Of a stretch of 64,000 nt of DNA, positions 18,912 to 29,172 are shown one piece after another. The stretch lies in contig NZ_AZDI01000001.1 in NCBI RefSeq assembly GCF_001434695.1, positions 243,043 through 307,042 of the forward strand. Reading direction: 5' to 3'. The notes under the pieces are model-generated. The model searched no databases, was not told the origin of the DNA, and worked only from the letters and a program-made list of their open reading frames with translations. This stretch comes from Dellaglioa algida DSM 15638. GTDB lineage: Bacteria > Bacillota > Bacilli > Lactobacillales > Lactobacillaceae. The number at the start of each line of letters is the position of its first letter. The stretch's first letter is position 1. The position numbers and the translations under genes were made by a program.

Positions 18912-18943
18912 AAAAAGATAAACTAATTAGTTTATCTTTTTTT
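18911..18943. terminator. Bidirectional terminator between DUF2929 gene and pepT
   Basis: A near-perfect palindrome AAAAAAGATAAACTAA / TTAGTTTATCTTTTTT with A- and T-runs on both sides, so it can serve both converging genes. Confidence 0.88.
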
Positions 18944-18959
18944 ATTTATCTTAAAATGA

Positions 18960-20210
18960 CTATTTTGTTTCTTCAGATACTAATTTTACAATTTCCAACA
19001 CAACATCTGTTGCCTTTTCCATCGTTTCTACTGAGACAAACTCAAATCGTGCGTGCATATTTTCTGCTCCAGCAAACAAGTTTGGTGTTGGTAATCCCAT
19101 AAATGAAATTTTCGAACCGTCTGTTCCTCCACGAACCGGATAGATATCAGGTTTAATTGATAAGTTTTCCATGGCTTGTTTAGCAACATTCACAACGGTC
19201 ATATCTTTTTCGATTACTTCGCGCATATTATAATACTGATCTGCCATATCAATTGTGACACGATCTGTATCGAATTCAGCATTCATCTTATCAGCAACAC
19301 CCATCATAAATTTCTTACGATCTTCAAATTTTTGATGGTCATGATCACGAATAATGTAAACCATTTTTGCTTCATCTACTGTGCCATCCACTGAAATCAA
19401 ATGATAGAAACCTTCGCGACCTTCAGTCTTTTCAGGAACCTCATCTTGTGGTAAAAGTGAATCAAATTGACTTGCTAATTTATTTGCATTAATTAAAACT
19501 CCTTTGGCAGTTGCGGGATGAACTTCTTTACCCTGAATTGAAATAACCGCTTGCGCAGCATTGAATGTTTCGTATTCCAACTCACCTAATGGCCCACCAT
19601 CTACTGTATAAGCAAGGTCAGCACCGAAATCTTTAACATCAAATTTATCTGCTCCTACACCAATTTCTTCATCAGGTCCGATTCCAACCTTAACATCTCC
19701 ATGCTTAATCTCTGGATGCGCAACTAAGTAAGCTACGGCCGTGAAAATTTCAGCAACACCAGATTTATCATCCGATCCTAGTAAAGTTGACCCATCTGTT
19801 GTTATAAGTGTATTACCTTTATAATTTTTTAAATTAGGAAATTCTTTAACAGTTAATTTAAATTTACCTTCATCATCAAGATTAATATCAGATTCACCAT
19901 CATAATTTTCAACAAATTGAGGATTAACACCCTCTGCCGTAAAGGCTGCTGTATCCATATGCGAAATAAATCCAACCGCTTTTACTTTTACATCATTTTC
20001 TAAATTACTGGGCAACGTTGCTAAAACGTACCCACTTTTTTCAGAAATGCGTGCATTAGTTAATCCAATCTCTAAAAGTTCCTTCTTTAATTCTTTTGCA
20101 AATTCAACTTGAGTTTGCGTTGAAGGCGTCAATCCTGAATTTTCATCAGAGCGAGTTTCTGTTTTAACGTACTTAATAAAACGTGGAATTAATTCTTCAT
20201 ATTTTGTCAT
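18960..20210 (-). CDS. pepT: Peptidase T (tripeptide aminopeptidase)
   Basis: A 416-residue M20B zinc peptidase that removes the N-terminal residue of tripeptides in the cytoplasm. Metal and catalytic motifs are visible: [10 protein letters not shown] (His and Asp), [24 protein letters not shown] (catalytic Glu), [18 protein letters not shown] and a late [12 protein letters not shown] with the last His ligand. Length matches the family. The start ATG at 20210 has AGGAG about 10 nt upstream. Useful in a proteolytic, amino-acid-requiring lactic acid bacterium. Confidence 0.97.
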   Translation of the reverse strand: MTKYEELIPRFIKYVKTETRSDENSGLTPSTQTQVEFAKELKKELLEIGLTNARISEKSGYVLATLPSNLENDVKVKAVGFISHMDTAAFTAEGVNPQFVENYDGESDINLDDEGKFKLTVKEFPNLKNYKGNTLITTDGSTLLGSDDKSGVAEIFTAVAYLVAHPEIKHGDVKVGIGPDEEIGVGADKFDVKDFGADLAYTVDGGPLGELEYETFNAAQAVISIQGKEVHPATAKGVLINANKLASQFDSLLPQDEVPEKTEGREGFYHLISVDGTVDEAKMVYIIRDHDHQKFEDRKKFMMGVADKMNAEFDTDRVTIDMADQYYNMREVIEKDMTVVNVAKQAMENLSIKPDIYPVRGGTDGSKISFMGLPTPNLFAGAENMHARFEFVSVETMEKATDVVLEIVKLVSEETK

Positions 20211-20268
20211 GATGGCATATCTCCTAATATTATTATTTAATAATTCTAATGATACTCTAATTTTTCAA

Positions 20269-21066
20269 TTAAATAAACTGAAATGGATCTGTATTGATAG
20301 TTGATTCAATCGTTTCAATTTGCCAATCATTATCAATAGTCCATTCGTCAAATAATCGTTTCAGTTGAGGCTTACAAATACTTTCAATATGATGTCCAGG
20401 ATCCACAGCAGACAGACCTTCAGCTAGCATGTCGTGAGCTGTATGATAGTAAACATCCCCAGTCACATAGACATCTGCCTGATTCTTAATTGCCTCGGGA
20501 TAAAATTTCCCACCATCGCCACCCAAAATGGCAACTCGCTTAACTGATTGCGTTAAATCAGTTGAGATAACCCGTAGTCCACTGAGATTAAATTGTTGTT
20601 TACAGTACTCTGAAAACTCAGCAACGGTCATTTCATTCTTTAGATTCCCTACACGACCCATTCCGTAATCCATACTCGTCGTATGCACTAGAGGTATTGT
20701 CTTTTGCAAGCCTAATTGATCTGCCAACCAATCATTCATCCCACAAACAACATTATCTAAATTAGTATGTGCGGCATAGACGGTAATATCATGACTCAAT
20801 AAATCAGCATACATTTTATTTTGCGGATTCGTCGTATCTAGGTTCTTAGCTGGCCTGAACATCAATGGGTGATGCGCAAAAATAAAATCAACATTTTTAT
20901 CGATTGCTTCTTGAACAACTTCTGGACGGACATCAAGTGTCGTCATCACCTTAGAGACTTTATTATTTATATTTCCTAACTGGAGACCAACCGGATCGCC
21001 CATTTCAGCCATATTTTTGGGCGCAAATAGTTCAAACCGTTGAATTAAGTCACTAATTCTTGTCAT
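20269..21066 (-). CDS. Nif3-like dinuclear metal-centre protein
   Basis: A 265-residue protein of the Nif3/YqfO family, in the short form without the central insert domain. Metal ligands appear in FIFAHHPLMF near residue 66, AAHTNLDNV near 98, and DPGHHIES near 220. Some members act as GTP cyclohydrolase-like enzymes, but the general role is unsettled. The start ATG overlaps the trmK stop by ATGA. The rpoD-trmK-nif3 order is conserved in Firmicutes. Confidence 0.93.
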   Translation of the reverse strand: MTRISDLIQRFELFAPKNMAEMGDPVGLQLGNINNKVSKVMTTLDVRPEVVQEAIDKNVDFIFAHHPLMFRPAKNLDTTNPQNKMYADLLSHDITVYAAHTNLDNVVCGMNDWLADQLGLQKTIPLVHTTSMDYGMGRVGNLKNEMTVAEFSEYCKQQFNLSGLRVISTDLTQSVKRVAILGGDGGKFYPEAIKNQADVYVTGDVYYHTAHDMLAEGLSAVDPGHHIESICKPQLKRLFDEWTIDNDWQIETIESTINTDPFQFI

Positions 21067-21758
21067 TTTAACATCTCCTCAATTTCTTTGATATCAATTT
21101 CTAGGACCTTTTTTTTATCAATTGGCACCTCATTAGCAGCCGCAAAATGTTTTAAAACTTCACGTTTTTTGGCCATTTGGTGTTGCCATTTAGATTTAAA
21201 TACCTCATTTTGTTCAATTCTTAGATTAGGTCCGTATTTTAAGTCTAACGAAGAGTATCCAACTTTATTACTAACCTTTTCGGCCACAATAATCTCATAG
21301 ACGTGGTGATCATCTTCAACGATGTCCTCATCAATAATTTGATAAGAATGATTCATTAACCATTCTCGAATTAATTCTTGACCAACATTAGGTTGAATGA
21401 TCAATCGACGAACGCCCGCCAACTTCTCTAAATCGGCATTAAAAATGTCTCTTATTAATGGGCCACCCATTCCTGCAATCGTAATCGTATCAATGTTATC
21501 GTCCATTTTAATTGCCTTCAATCCATTAGCTAACCGCGGCATAATCATATGATCTAACCGTTCTGTATTAATTTCTGTCACCGCATTTTCATAGGGCCCT
21601 TTTGCTACCTCGCCGGCAACCGCATATGAAATAATTTTGTTAATGGCTAAATAGGCTGGAAGATAAGCATGATCTGATCCAATATCAGCTAACCGTGCAT
21701 CTTTTAGGACAAATTTTGCAACTTTTATTAATCGATCTGACAAATGACGTGCATCCAT
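21063..21758 (-). CDS. trmK: tRNA (adenine(22)-N1)-methyltransferase TrmK
   Basis: A 231-residue Rossmann-fold methyltransferase that uses SAM to make m1A22 in tRNA. The SAM site reads LADIGSDHAYLPAYLA near residues 22-37, followed by IDTITIAGMGGPLI and IIQPNVG. The start is placed at ATG 21758 (MDARHLSDRL), which has AGAGGA 8 nt upstream; a longer in-frame form would add 13 charged residues. Coupled to nif3 by a 4-nt overlap. Confidence 0.94.
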   Translation of the reverse strand: MDARHLSDRLIKVAKFVLKDARLADIGSDHAYLPAYLAINKIISYAVAGEVAKGPYENAVTEINTERLDHMIMPRLANGLKAIKMDDNIDTITIAGMGGPLIRDIFNADLEKLAGVRRLIIQPNVGQELIREWLMNHSYQIIDEDIVEDDHHVYEIIVAEKVSNKVGYSSLDLKYGPNLRIEQNEVFKSKWQHQMAKKREVLKHFAAANEVPIDKKKVLEIDIKEIEEMLK

Positions 21759-21795
21759 GTGTTTGTTCCTCTTCTTTCGCGTGTTATCTTCCTTC

Positions 21796-21801
21796 ATTAT
21801 A
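21796..21801 (-). promoter_or_regulatory. Candidate -10 box of the trmK-nif3 unit
   Basis: Minus strand TATAAT directly after the rpoD terminator T-run and about 40 nt before the trmK start. No good -35 box is visible. Confidence 0.35.
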
Positions 21802-21806
21802 ACTAA

Positions 21807-21850
21807 AAAAAAGCGATTATAAAACAGGTTTCGTTTTATAATCGCTTTTA
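21807..21850 (-). terminator. Rho-independent terminator after rpoD
   Basis: A stem of about 17 bp (AAAAGCGATTATAAAAC at 21809-21825 against its complement at 21833-21849), 7-nt loop, long T-run on the minus strand. It starts 6 nt after the rpoD stop. Confidence 0.93.
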
Positions 21851-21855
21851 AATTT

Positions 21856-22995
21856 TTATTCTAAGAAATCTTTTAATTGTTTTGAACGAGATGGATGACG
21901 TAATTTGCGTAATGCCTTAGCTTCAATTTGACGAATACGTTCACGCGTCACACCAAAGACTTTACCAACCTCTTCAAGTGTTCTTGTACGACCATCGTCA
22001 AGACCGAATCTTAGACGCAAGACATTTTCTTCACGATCAGTTAGGGTATCAAGAACATTTTCAAGTTGTTCCTTCAAGAGTTCATAAGCAGCATGATCAG
22101 CTGGACTTGTTGCATCTTGATCTTCAATAAAATCACCTAAGTGAGAATCATCTTCTTCACCAATTGGTGTCTCCAATGAAACAGGTTCTTGAGCAATTTT
22201 CAAAATTTCACGAACTTTTTCAGCTGGCATTGCTGGCATGTCCATTTCGGCACCAATCTCTTCAGGAATTGGTTCACGAACAAGTTCTTGTAATAATTGG
22301 CGTTGAATTCTGATTAATTTATTGATTGTTTCAACCATATGAACGGGAATTCTAATCGTACGAGCTTGATCAGCAATTGCACGTGTAATTGCTTGTCTAA
22401 TCCACCATGTTGCATACGTTGAAAACTTAAATCCTTTACGATAATCAAATTTTTCAACGGCTTTCATTAGGCCCATGTTACCTTCTTGAATTAAATCAAG
22501 GAACTGCATCCCACGACCAACATAACGTTTAGCAATCGATACAACCAAACGCAAGTTAGCTTCTGCCAATTTTTGTTTAGCTTCTTCGTCGCCTTCTTCA
22601 ATTTTCAAAGCCAAAGCAACTTCTTCTTCGGCTTTTAAAAGATTAACACGACCAATTTCTTTCAAATACATTCTAACCGGATCATTAATTTTAATTCCGG
22701 TTGGTGCAGAAGTATCTTTTAAAGCTTTTTTCGTTACTTTTTCAGCAGCTTTTAAACTGTGTTCACTTGGGTTTCCCTCTTCATCAACGACAGCAATACC
22801 AGAATCTTCAATTTTTTGAAGCAATTTATCCATACGATCAGCATCTAAATGAAAAGGCGTTGCTAATTCATTTGTTAAATCATCATACTTAATTTCTTTT
22901 TTCACTTTGTATTCTTTGATTAACTTCGTTTGTGCCTTTTTGAATCCTTTTTCATCAAATTCTGTTTCTTCGACTTTTTCTACTTTTTTTACCAT
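21856..22995 (-). CDS. rpoD: Primary sigma factor RpoD (SigA)
   Basis: A 379-residue housekeeping sigma factor. Region 1.1 lies at the N-terminus. Region 1.2 reads [16 protein letters not shown], regions 2.3-2.4 read [20 protein letters not shown], and region 3 begins [12 protein letters not shown]. The region 4.2 helix-turn-helix is [20 protein letters not shown]. It directs RNA polymerase to promoters of the TTGACA/TATAAT type seen in this window. The start ATG at 22995 follows GGGAGG. It lies 14 nt after dnaG, the classic macromolecular synthesis operon. Confidence 0.98.
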   Translation of the reverse strand: MVKKVEKVEETEFDEKGFKKAQTKLIKEYKVKKEIKYDDLTNELATPFHLDADRMDKLLQKIEDSGIAVVDEEGNPSEHSLKAAEKVTKKALKDTSAPTGIKINDPVRMYLKEIGRVNLLKAEEEVALALKIEEGDEEAKQKLAEANLRLVVSIAKRYVGRGMQFLDLIQEGNMGLMKAVEKFDYRKGFKFSTYATWWIRQAITRAIADQARTIRIPVHMVETINKLIRIQRQLLQELVREPIPEEIGAEMDMPAMPAEKVREILKIAQEPVSLETPIGEEDDSHLGDFIEDQDATSPADHAAYELLKEQLENVLDTLTDREENVLRLRFGLDDGRTRTLEEVGKVFGVTRERIRQIEAKALRKLRHPSRSKQLKDFLE

Positions 22996-23009
22996 TAATA
23001 ATTCCTCCC

Positions 23010-24869
23010 TTAGATGGATGTTCGTGGTACTTGTTGTTTTTGATACAACGCTATTAACTTAAATGATAGTTCATTTGTTAGTTCGGTATTGCCCAAACGA
23101 GTTGCCTCCGCAAGATCAGAACGAACTTGATTAATTGACCGTTCAATTGGCGAATCATTCATGATAACTGATACGCAATCATTCAGTTCATCTTCTGATG
23201 AATTATCCGAAACAGTCATTAATTCAATCTGCATTACGAATCGTTTTAAAGCTTCCTCGGGTAGATAATCTAGGAAACTAGCAATTTCATATTGATCGTG
23301 CAGGTCCAGATAACCTTCAGCCAGCGTATATATCAACTGATAATTATCATGAACAAAACTGAAGTCATCGACTGCTCTGATTTTTAACCATGCCGTATGA
23401 TCGTGCAATACACGATACAATAACAACCTTTCGGCCCTCTCAACGCGATCAATTTTCTCATCTCGCATGATTTCTTGATGTTGTTCAATAGGTGGCTCGT
23501 CCGTCCGAACTCTTACCGGATTAACCCTCTGTTGCGGTTCTCTTGGTTGATTAGCTACTAAATCTACTAGTTGTTGTCTTAAAATTGTTTTATCAATTTT
23601 AAATTCATCAGCCAATTGATTAACATAAATATCTTGTTCAAAGGGTGTTTTTATTGTAGCTAAAACTCGTAAGACTTGATCAATATAATCAATTTGCTCA
23701 CTTTCATTTTTTAAATTTCGATCTCGTTTTAAAAAGTTCATTTTAAATGAGATCGTCGTTTCCCGAGCGGAGTGAGCCAACTCAAGAAACGCTTCTTTAC
23801 CATTTTTTGTAACAAACTCATCAGGATCCATGCCATTAGGAATGACCAGCACGCCAACCTTCATCTTCGTTTGGTTGGTCAATAAATCTAAAGCACGATT
23901 GGTTGCATTTTGTCCAGGGTCATCCCCATCGTAACAAATATTTAACTGCGAAGTTGAACGTTCTAACAAATAAATCTGTTCATTTGTTAGACTGGTTCCC
24001 ATTGATGCAACACCATTTTTAACGCCAGAACGATAGGCGGCTATAACATCCATAAACCCTTCGAACAAAATAACATTACCCTCTGTTCGAATTTCTTTTT
24101 TAGCTAAATCGTAATTGAATAAAATATCACGTTTGTTAAAAATAGGTGTTTCTGGACTATTTAGATACTTTGGTAGGTCTTTATTTTTCTCGAGTAAACG
24201 ACCTGAAAATGCAACAACCTGTCCGTTTTGATTTCTAATCGGAAACATCACACGATTAATAAAACGTTCACGTAGGTTACCCGCTTGATTCTCAATGAAT
24301 AGACCAGACTGTCTTAATATCTGATAATCTAGTTTCTTTTCATTAAAGAAATCCTGCAATACTGATTTTTCAGGTGCAAACCCAATTTGGAAAGTTGTAA
24401 TATCTTCATCAGTCATCCCTCGATTGTGCAGATAATCCAGAGCTTTTTGTCCCATCTCTGTATTCATTAGGATATGCTGATACAACTTAGTAGCATCATC
24501 GTGAAGCTGCTTTAATTGACGATTTTCAGTCGATTCTTGGGTCTTAGCCAACTGAGATTGAGCATACTTACTGTCAATCTCTATACCAGCAAATTCTGCA
24601 ACTTTATTCACTGACTCTGGAAAACTAAGCCCATCCAATTCAATTAAGAATTTAAAAACATTACCGCCTCGTCCACAACTAAAACAATGGAAGATTTGCT
24701 TCTCTTCACTAACAGAAAATGAAGGCGTCTTTTCTTCATGAAACGGACACAAACCCATAAAATTACTACCGGATTTTTTCAACCCAACGTATTGACTAAT
24801 GACATCCGTAATATTCACACTTGTTCTTACATGTTCAATTACATTCTCCGGTATTCTCATTCTAGCCAT
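23010..24869 (-). CDS. dnaG: DNA primase DnaG
   Basis: A 619-residue primase that makes RNA primers for replication. The N-terminal CHC2 zinc finger is [11 protein letters not shown] with HCFSCGRGG (residues about 40-70). The Toprim core has [16 protein letters not shown] and [13 protein letters not shown], and the C-terminal third binds the replicative helicase. The GGAGGTGA site sits right before ATG 24869; the second in-frame ATG at 24860 has better spacing, so the true start may be three codons later. It is followed by rpoD. Confidence 0.97.
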   Translation of the reverse strand: MARMRIPENVIEHVRTSVNITDVISQYVGLKKSGSNFMGLCPFHEEKTPSFSVSEEKQIFHCFSCGRGGNVFKFLIELDGLSFPESVNKVAEFAGIEIDSKYAQSQLAKTQESTENRQLKQLHDDATKLYQHILMNTEMGQKALDYLHNRGMTDEDITTFQIGFAPEKSVLQDFFNEKKLDYQILRQSGLFIENQAGNLRERFINRVMFPIRNQNGQVVAFSGRLLEKNKDLPKYLNSPETPIFNKRDILFNYDLAKKEIRTEGNVILFEGFMDVIAAYRSGVKNGVASMGTSLTNEQIYLLERSTSQLNICYDGDDPGQNATNRALDLLTNQTKMKVGVLVIPNGMDPDEFVTKNGKEAFLELAHSARETTISFKMNFLKRDRNLKNESEQIDYIDQVLRVLATIKTPFEQDIYVNQLADEFKIDKTILRQQLVDLVANQPREPQQRVNPVRVRTDEPPIEQHQEIMRDEKIDRVERAERLLLYRVLHDHTAWLKIRAVDDFSFVHDNYQLIYTLAEGYLDLHDQYEIASFLDYLPEEALKRFVMQIELMTVSDNSSEDELNDCVSVIMNDSPIERSINQVRSDLAEATRLGNTELTNELSFKLIALYQKQQVPRTSI

Positions 24870-24920
24870 TCACCTCCAAACCTAACGATACGAAGTTATA
24901 CATCTTTTTGAGTACCCATA

Positions 24921-24949
24921 ATAATAACATTGATTTGACATGAATACAA
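24921..24949 (-). promoter_or_regulatory. Candidate dnaG-rpoD promoter
   Basis: Minus strand: TTGTAT, 17 nt, TATTAT, with TG one base upstream of the -10 box. It lies about 52 nt before dnaG and after the glyS terminator. Confidence 0.45.
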
Positions 24950-25011
24950 TAATTAGCTCCAACTATTAGACACATTTGTCAAATATGCGTATTCAGATTC
25001 TACTACCAACC

Positions 25012-25048
25012 AAAAAGTAGAAAATTACCTTCTCAGATAATTTTCCAC
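25012..25048 (-). terminator. Rho-independent terminator after glyS
   Basis: GTAGAAAATTACC (25017-25029) pairs with GATAATTTTCCAC (25036-25048) using G-U pairs on the minus strand. TTTTTGG follows. Confidence 0.87.
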
Positions 25049-25055
25049 TCCCATA

Positions 25056-27131
25056 TTATTTAATATTTAATTTCTCTAAATCGCCTAATTTAGAACTCAT
25101 TTTGGCAATTAAACTTAATTGGTTTAAACGATTCTGCTTAATTTTAGCATCCTCTACCATAACCATTGTCTGATCAAAGTAATTTTCAATTAATGGACGA
25201 ATATCACTCAATACATGATATAACTCTTCCGGTGTCAAATCACCGATTCGACGTTGAATTGTCTTAACTCGTTCAAACAATTCTTTTTCAGCAACGTTAT
25301 CCAATAACGTTGCCTCCACTGACAAATCAGTTTCGTCATTTTTGTCAGCCAACTTTAAGACACGAGTAACGGCTTCAATTGTTTCTCTAAAATCACTATC
25401 TTTTTTATGCGCTTCAAGCGTTACCGCTGCTTCCGCCATTGTTAACAAATCTGCATCTGTACTGCCAATAACACTTTCAATGACATCATAACTTACCTTT
25501 TGATTTGAGAACCATTGTTTCATACGATCATTAATAAAGCTTAAAACTTCTAAATCATTCTCACCTACGGACATCTTTGTAAATAATGCCGGGTGAAGTG
25601 TCGCTAATGCTTTAATATCGTTTAACACTTCAAGTGGTGAAAAACGCCATTGACGTGATTCAACAATTCTAACCACACCGAATGCTTGACGACGAAGTGC
25701 GTATGGATCATTTGATCCGGTTGGAATTAATCCTACTGAGAAGAAACTCGAAATGCTATCTAATTTATCAGCAATTGCAAGAACTGCACCAATTTTTGAT
25801 TTAGGTAATTCACCGTCTGCACTAATAGGCATATAGTGTTCAGAAACGGCTTGCGCAACAGCTGGATCTTCACCCATCAATAAAGCATATTTTTCGCCCA
25901 TTATTCCTTGGAGTTCTGAAAATTCACCAACCATTCCGGTTACTAAATCAAACTTATAAATTTCACTGGCTCTTTGTAAAAGTGCTAACTCACGGTCGTT
26001 TAAGCCCTCACGTTTACCAATGATTTGAGCCATTAACTGGACACGTTCCATTTTTTCATATGTTGACCCAATTTTATCATGGAAGGTTACATTTTTTAAT
26101 CGTTCAACGTAGCCATCAATGGTTTGCTTTTGATCTTCCTGATAGAAAAATGCGGCATCTTCTAAACGTGCCGTAAGAACTTTTTCATTTCCGGCCTCTA
26201 CGTTAGCAATGTTGGCTTCTGTACCATTACGGACTGAAACAAACATAGGTAAGATAGCGTCATTTTGGTCACGCACATAAAAGAATCTTTGATGATCCTT
26301 CATTGAAGTCATTAAGACAACATCGGGAATATCTAAATATTTTTCATCAAAATGGCCAGAAAATACAGTTGGATATTCAACCAAGTTATTAACTTCTTCC
26401 AAAAGATCTTCGTCAACAATAATATGCCAACTTTGATTATTTTCAAGGGCATTAATCTGTGTTCTGATTGTTTCTTTACGTTTTTTTGAGTCAACTATGA
26501 CATACTGCGTTGCTAATTTTTCAACATATTCGGTTGCCGTTTCAAGATCAATCGCTTTGCCTAAAAAACGATGTCCTTGCGTTTGACGGCCAGACTCAAT
26601 ATTTAGAATGCTAAATGAAATTACCTCATTATCAAGTAACGCAACTAACCAACGAATTGGGCGAACATATTTAAAATCATAATTTGCCCAATGCATCATT
26701 GTAGGGAAAGTCATGGCTTCAATAACAGCTTTAATTTGAACCAAAATATCTTTGGCCGCTTTTCCAGCAATAAATTTATTAACGTAAACGTATTCAACAC
26801 CTTTTAATTCTTTAAAGGTGATTTCATCTGTTGTCACTCCTTGACCCCGAACAAATCCTTTAGCAGCATTTGACCAGTTTCCCTCGTCATCTAATGCAAT
26901 TTTTTTTGCGGGTCCTTTAGCTTCTTCTTGAATATCTTCTTGTTTATCAGCCAAATCAGTTACTTCAACTGCAAGCCTTCTGGGCGTTGAGAAAGCTTTA
27001 ACTTCCCCAAACGACAACCGTTGCTCTGTCAGAAAATCACTAACACGTTTAACTAATTGATTTTGACTCGGTGTCACAACATGAGCGGGTATTTCTTCTA
27101 ACCCAATTTCTAATAAAAAGGAATGTGTCAT
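25056..27131 (-). CDS. glyS: Glycyl-tRNA synthetase beta subunit
   Basis: A 691-residue beta chain of the alpha2-beta2 glycyl-tRNA synthetase, normal length. It begins FLLEIGLEEIPAHVV, has a core with VEYPTVFSGHFDEKYL and GVLAIADKLDSISSFF-like segments (here AVLAIADKLDSISSFF). Its C-terminal helical domain reads RIGDLTPEELYHVLSDIRP and ends in the tRNA-binding tail FDQTMVMVEDAKIKQNRL. It starts one base after the glyQ stop and is controlled by the same T-box leader. Confidence 0.97.
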   Translation of the reverse strand: MTHSFLLEIGLEEIPAHVVTPSQNQLVKRVSDFLTEQRLSFGEVKAFSTPRRLAVEVTDLADKQEDIQEEAKGPAKKIALDDEGNWSNAAKGFVRGQGVTTDEITFKELKGVEYVYVNKFIAGKAAKDILVQIKAVIEAMTFPTMMHWANYDFKYVRPIRWLVALLDNEVISFSILNIESGRQTQGHRFLGKAIDLETATEYVEKLATQYVIVDSKKRKETIRTQINALENNQSWHIIVDEDLLEEVNNLVEYPTVFSGHFDEKYLDIPDVVLMTSMKDHQRFFYVRDQNDAILPMFVSVRNGTEANIANVEAGNEKVLTARLEDAAFFYQEDQKQTIDGYVERLKNVTFHDKIGSTYEKMERVQLMAQIIGKREGLNDRELALLQRASEIYKFDLVTGMVGEFSELQGIMGEKYALLMGEDPAVAQAVSEHYMPISADGELPKSKIGAVLAIADKLDSISSFFSVGLIPTGSNDPYALRRQAFGVVRIVESRQWRFSPLEVLNDIKALATLHPALFTKMSVGENDLEVLSFINDRMKQWFSNQKVSYDVIESVIGSTDADLLTMAEAAVTLEAHKKDSDFRETIEAVTRVLKLADKNDETDLSVEATLLDNVAEKELFERVKTIQRRIGDLTPEELYHVLSDIRPLIENYFDQTMVMVEDAKIKQNRLNQLSLIAKMSSKLGDLEKLNIK

Positions 27132-27132
27132 C

Positions 27133-28050
27133 TTATTTGTCCTCCTTTAATAACTTTTCACGAAGTTTTTCATCTTTAAGTAAAGGGTAACCTAATTTTT
27201 TACGCTCTTGAACAAAGACTTTAGCAATTGATTTTGCCATATTTCTAATTCTTGCTAAGTAACCGGCACGTTCAGTCACTGAAACAGCACCACGAGCATC
27301 CAATAAATTGAACGTATGGCTACACTTCAAAACATAATCATATGCGGGATGTACTAACCCATTAACAATTTGTTTCTTAGCTTCAGTTTCATAAACATCA
27401 AATAAATTAAATAACATTTCTTGATTACTTTCTTCAAATGAGTATTTAGAATTTTCGTATTCGGGTTCTTTGAAAATATCACCATACATAACACCATCAG
27501 CCCATTCAAGATCGTAAACACTCTCAACGTCTTGTATATATGAAGAGAGACGTTCTAAACCGTAAGTAACTTCACTGGTAACCGGATGAACTTCCAAACC
27601 ACCAACCTGTTGGAAGTAAGTAAACTGAGTAACTTCCATTCCATCAAGCCAAACTTCCCAACCAACACCGGCACAACCCATTGACGGATTTTCCCAATTA
27701 TCTTCAACAAATCGGATATCATGTTCAGCAGGATCGATACCTAATGCGCGTAAACTATCCAAATACAAATCTTGAATGTTTGCGGGAGATGGTTTCATAA
27801 CCACTTGGAATTGGTGATGTTGATAAAGACGGTTAGGATTTTCACCATAACGACCATCTGCAGGACGTCTCGAAGGTTCCACATAAGCAGCATTCCATGG
27901 TTCGGGTCCAATTGCCCGTAAGAACGTGTAGGGACTCATAGTTCCGGCCCCTTTTTCCGTATCGTAAGCTTCCATCAGCATACAGCCTTGATCAGCCCAA
28001 AACTTTTGTAATGTCATGATAATATCTTGAACAGCTAACTTTTTTGACAT
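27133..28050 (-). CDS. glyQ: Glycyl-tRNA synthetase alpha subunit
   Basis: A 305-residue alpha chain carrying the class II active site for glycine activation. Characteristic stretches are [58 protein letters not shown] and [14 protein letters not shown]. The start ATG at 28050 (MSKKLAV) follows AAGGAGG by 6 nt, preferred to a longer in-frame form. It is the first gene after a glycine T-box. Confidence 0.97.
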   Translation of the reverse strand: MSKKLAVQDIIMTLQKFWADQGCMLMEAYDTEKGAGTMSPYTFLRAIGPEPWNAAYVEPSRRPADGRYGENPNRLYQHHQFQVVMKPSPANIQDLYLDSLRALGIDPAEHDIRFVEDNWENPSMGCAGVGWEVWLDGMEVTQFTYFQQVGGLEVHPVTSEVTYGLERLSSYIQDVESVYDLEWADGVMYGDIFKEPEYENSKYSFEESNQEMLFNLFDVYETEAKKQIVNGLVHPAYDYVLKCSHTFNLLDARGAVSVTERAGYLARIRNMAKSIAKVFVQERKKLGYPLLKDEKLREKLLKEDK

Positions 28051-28073
28051 GATAGTCCTCCTTATTTTTAAGC

Positions 28074-28283
28074 ACAAAAAAACCTATGCAGTCTTGTAGA
28101 CCACATAGGGACGATTTTAATATCGCGGTTCCACCCTACTTCCGGTTAATTAACCGGCAGCTTCATTAACAAAGGACTCCGAAAACGCCAATAAAAATAA
28201 TCAATTACTTAGCTCGCACTATTCTAAGTTCGCTTCAATAATTATGTTTACCTTTTTTCATCATAATCCTGCTATTTATTTCT
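28074..28283 (-). ncRNA. T-box leader of glyQS (glycine)
   Basis: The minus strand carries the T-box AGGGTGGAACCGCG (28124-28137). A terminator stem CCTATG...CATAGG with seven T follows at about 28074-28109. Uncharged tRNA-Gly would stabilise the antiterminator. A GGC triplet in TTATTGGCG upstream is the likely specifier, by inference. It covers most of the 267-nt gap between recO and glyQ. Confidence 0.93.
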
Positions 28284-28288
28284 TTATA

Positions 28289-28317
28289 ATCATAGTTTAG
28301 AAACAGTTATTTGTCAA
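28289..28317 (-). promoter_or_regulatory. Promoter of the glyQS operon
   Basis: Minus strand: perfect TTGACA, 17 nt, TATGAT. It lies just upstream of the T-box leader and adjoins the recO stop region. Confidence 0.82.
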
Positions 28318-29097
28318 TTATATTTCGGTTTTTTTCTTTAATGACACCGGCCACGAACTCATTCCATCAATAAATTTTTTACTTTTTAAATTTAGACCAA
28401 CACTATTATCATAAATAACATCAATAATCTGACGTAATTCTTTTTTAGTACGTTCAGCCACTTTAATAGAATTCAATTTATCAAGATTCACCACGGAAAA
28501 CTGTCTTAAATAAAAAATTGCTTTTTGAGTGGCATGAAGTCGATTATTATCAAGATACCAATGTTTGGAGCAAAGTAATCCCCCATACGCTTCAGAATAA
28601 TCAAATTCTCCCTGGGTCTCTCCGCCAACGGCACACCCCTGTAATTGGGGTTGCACACCAAAGACTGACAATAGCTGAATTTCAATAATATTGGTAATAA
28701 TTTCTGCATCAAATTCTTCGTCAATTAATCGGATGGCCGTTGCCACTTTTTGATACCAAACCGGAATAGGTTCGTTATCTTTAAATGCAGCATCAATCAA
28801 ACTAAAAATATAAGTCGTATACGCGTTACTAACGATATCTTGTGAAATCATTTTTAATTGTTCAAACTCCTTGGCTGCATTAATGAATGAAAGTCCGTTA
28901 TCGTTCAGGTTACCACTATAGGTACCAATCGTAAAAGGTAGCAATGCAGAAGATAATTTAAAGCCACGTTTTCGTGCACCTTTAATAAAAAACATTTTTT
29001 TACCATAACGATTCGTTAAAAATTTAACCAGTAAATCGCGCTCTTTATATTCTTTGCGATAAAGTAAAATACCTTCAAACTCTTCATTATTCTGAAT
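28318..29097 (-). CDS. recO: DNA repair protein RecO, apparent ATT start
   Basis: A 259-residue RecO, typical length, which loads RecA in the RecFOR pathway. The N-terminal OB fold reads EEFEGILLYRKEYKERDLLV, then KKMFFIKGARKRG, followed by a helical C-terminal domain. No ATG, GTG or TTG in this frame precedes the OB fold. The first in-frame ATG (28995) would cut off the conserved first 34 residues. AGGAGG at 29107-29112 lies 9 nt before ATT 29097 and 6 nt before ATC 29100, so one of these is the likely start. An ATG at 29087 is out of frame. A terminator lies just upstream, so expression is probably low. Confidence 0.88.
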   Translation of the reverse strand: MQNNEEFEGILLYRKEYKERDLLVKFLTNRYGKKMFFIKGARKRGFKLSSALLPFTIGTYSGNLNDNGLSFINAAKEFEQLKMISQDIVSNAYTTYIFSLIDAAFKDNEPIPVWYQKVATAIRLIDEEFDAEIITNIIEIQLLSVFGVQPQLQGCAVGGETQGEFDYSEAYGGLLCSKHWYLDNNRLHATQKAIFYLRQFSVVNLDKLNSIKVAERTKKELRQIIDVIYDNSVGLNLKSKKFIDGMSSWPVSLKKKTEI

Positions 29098-29127
29098 GAT
29101 GCTACACCTCCTTGTCTATACAAATAA

Positions 29128-29160
29128 AAATCGGAACAAAAATTATCTTTGTTCCGATCA
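29128..29160 (-). terminator. Rho-independent terminator between era and recO
   Basis: ATCGGAACAAA (29130-29140) pairs with TTTGTTCCGAT (29148-29158), 7-nt loop, TTTTTATTT on the minus strand. The recO ribosome site follows after only about 15 nt. Confidence 0.88.
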
Positions 29161-29172
29161 TTTATCTATTTT

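Noticed and set aside
28318-28995. RecO as a 225-residue protein from the first in-frame ATG
   Set aside because: This would drop the conserved OB-fold N-terminus, which reads through in the same frame behind an AGGAGG site.
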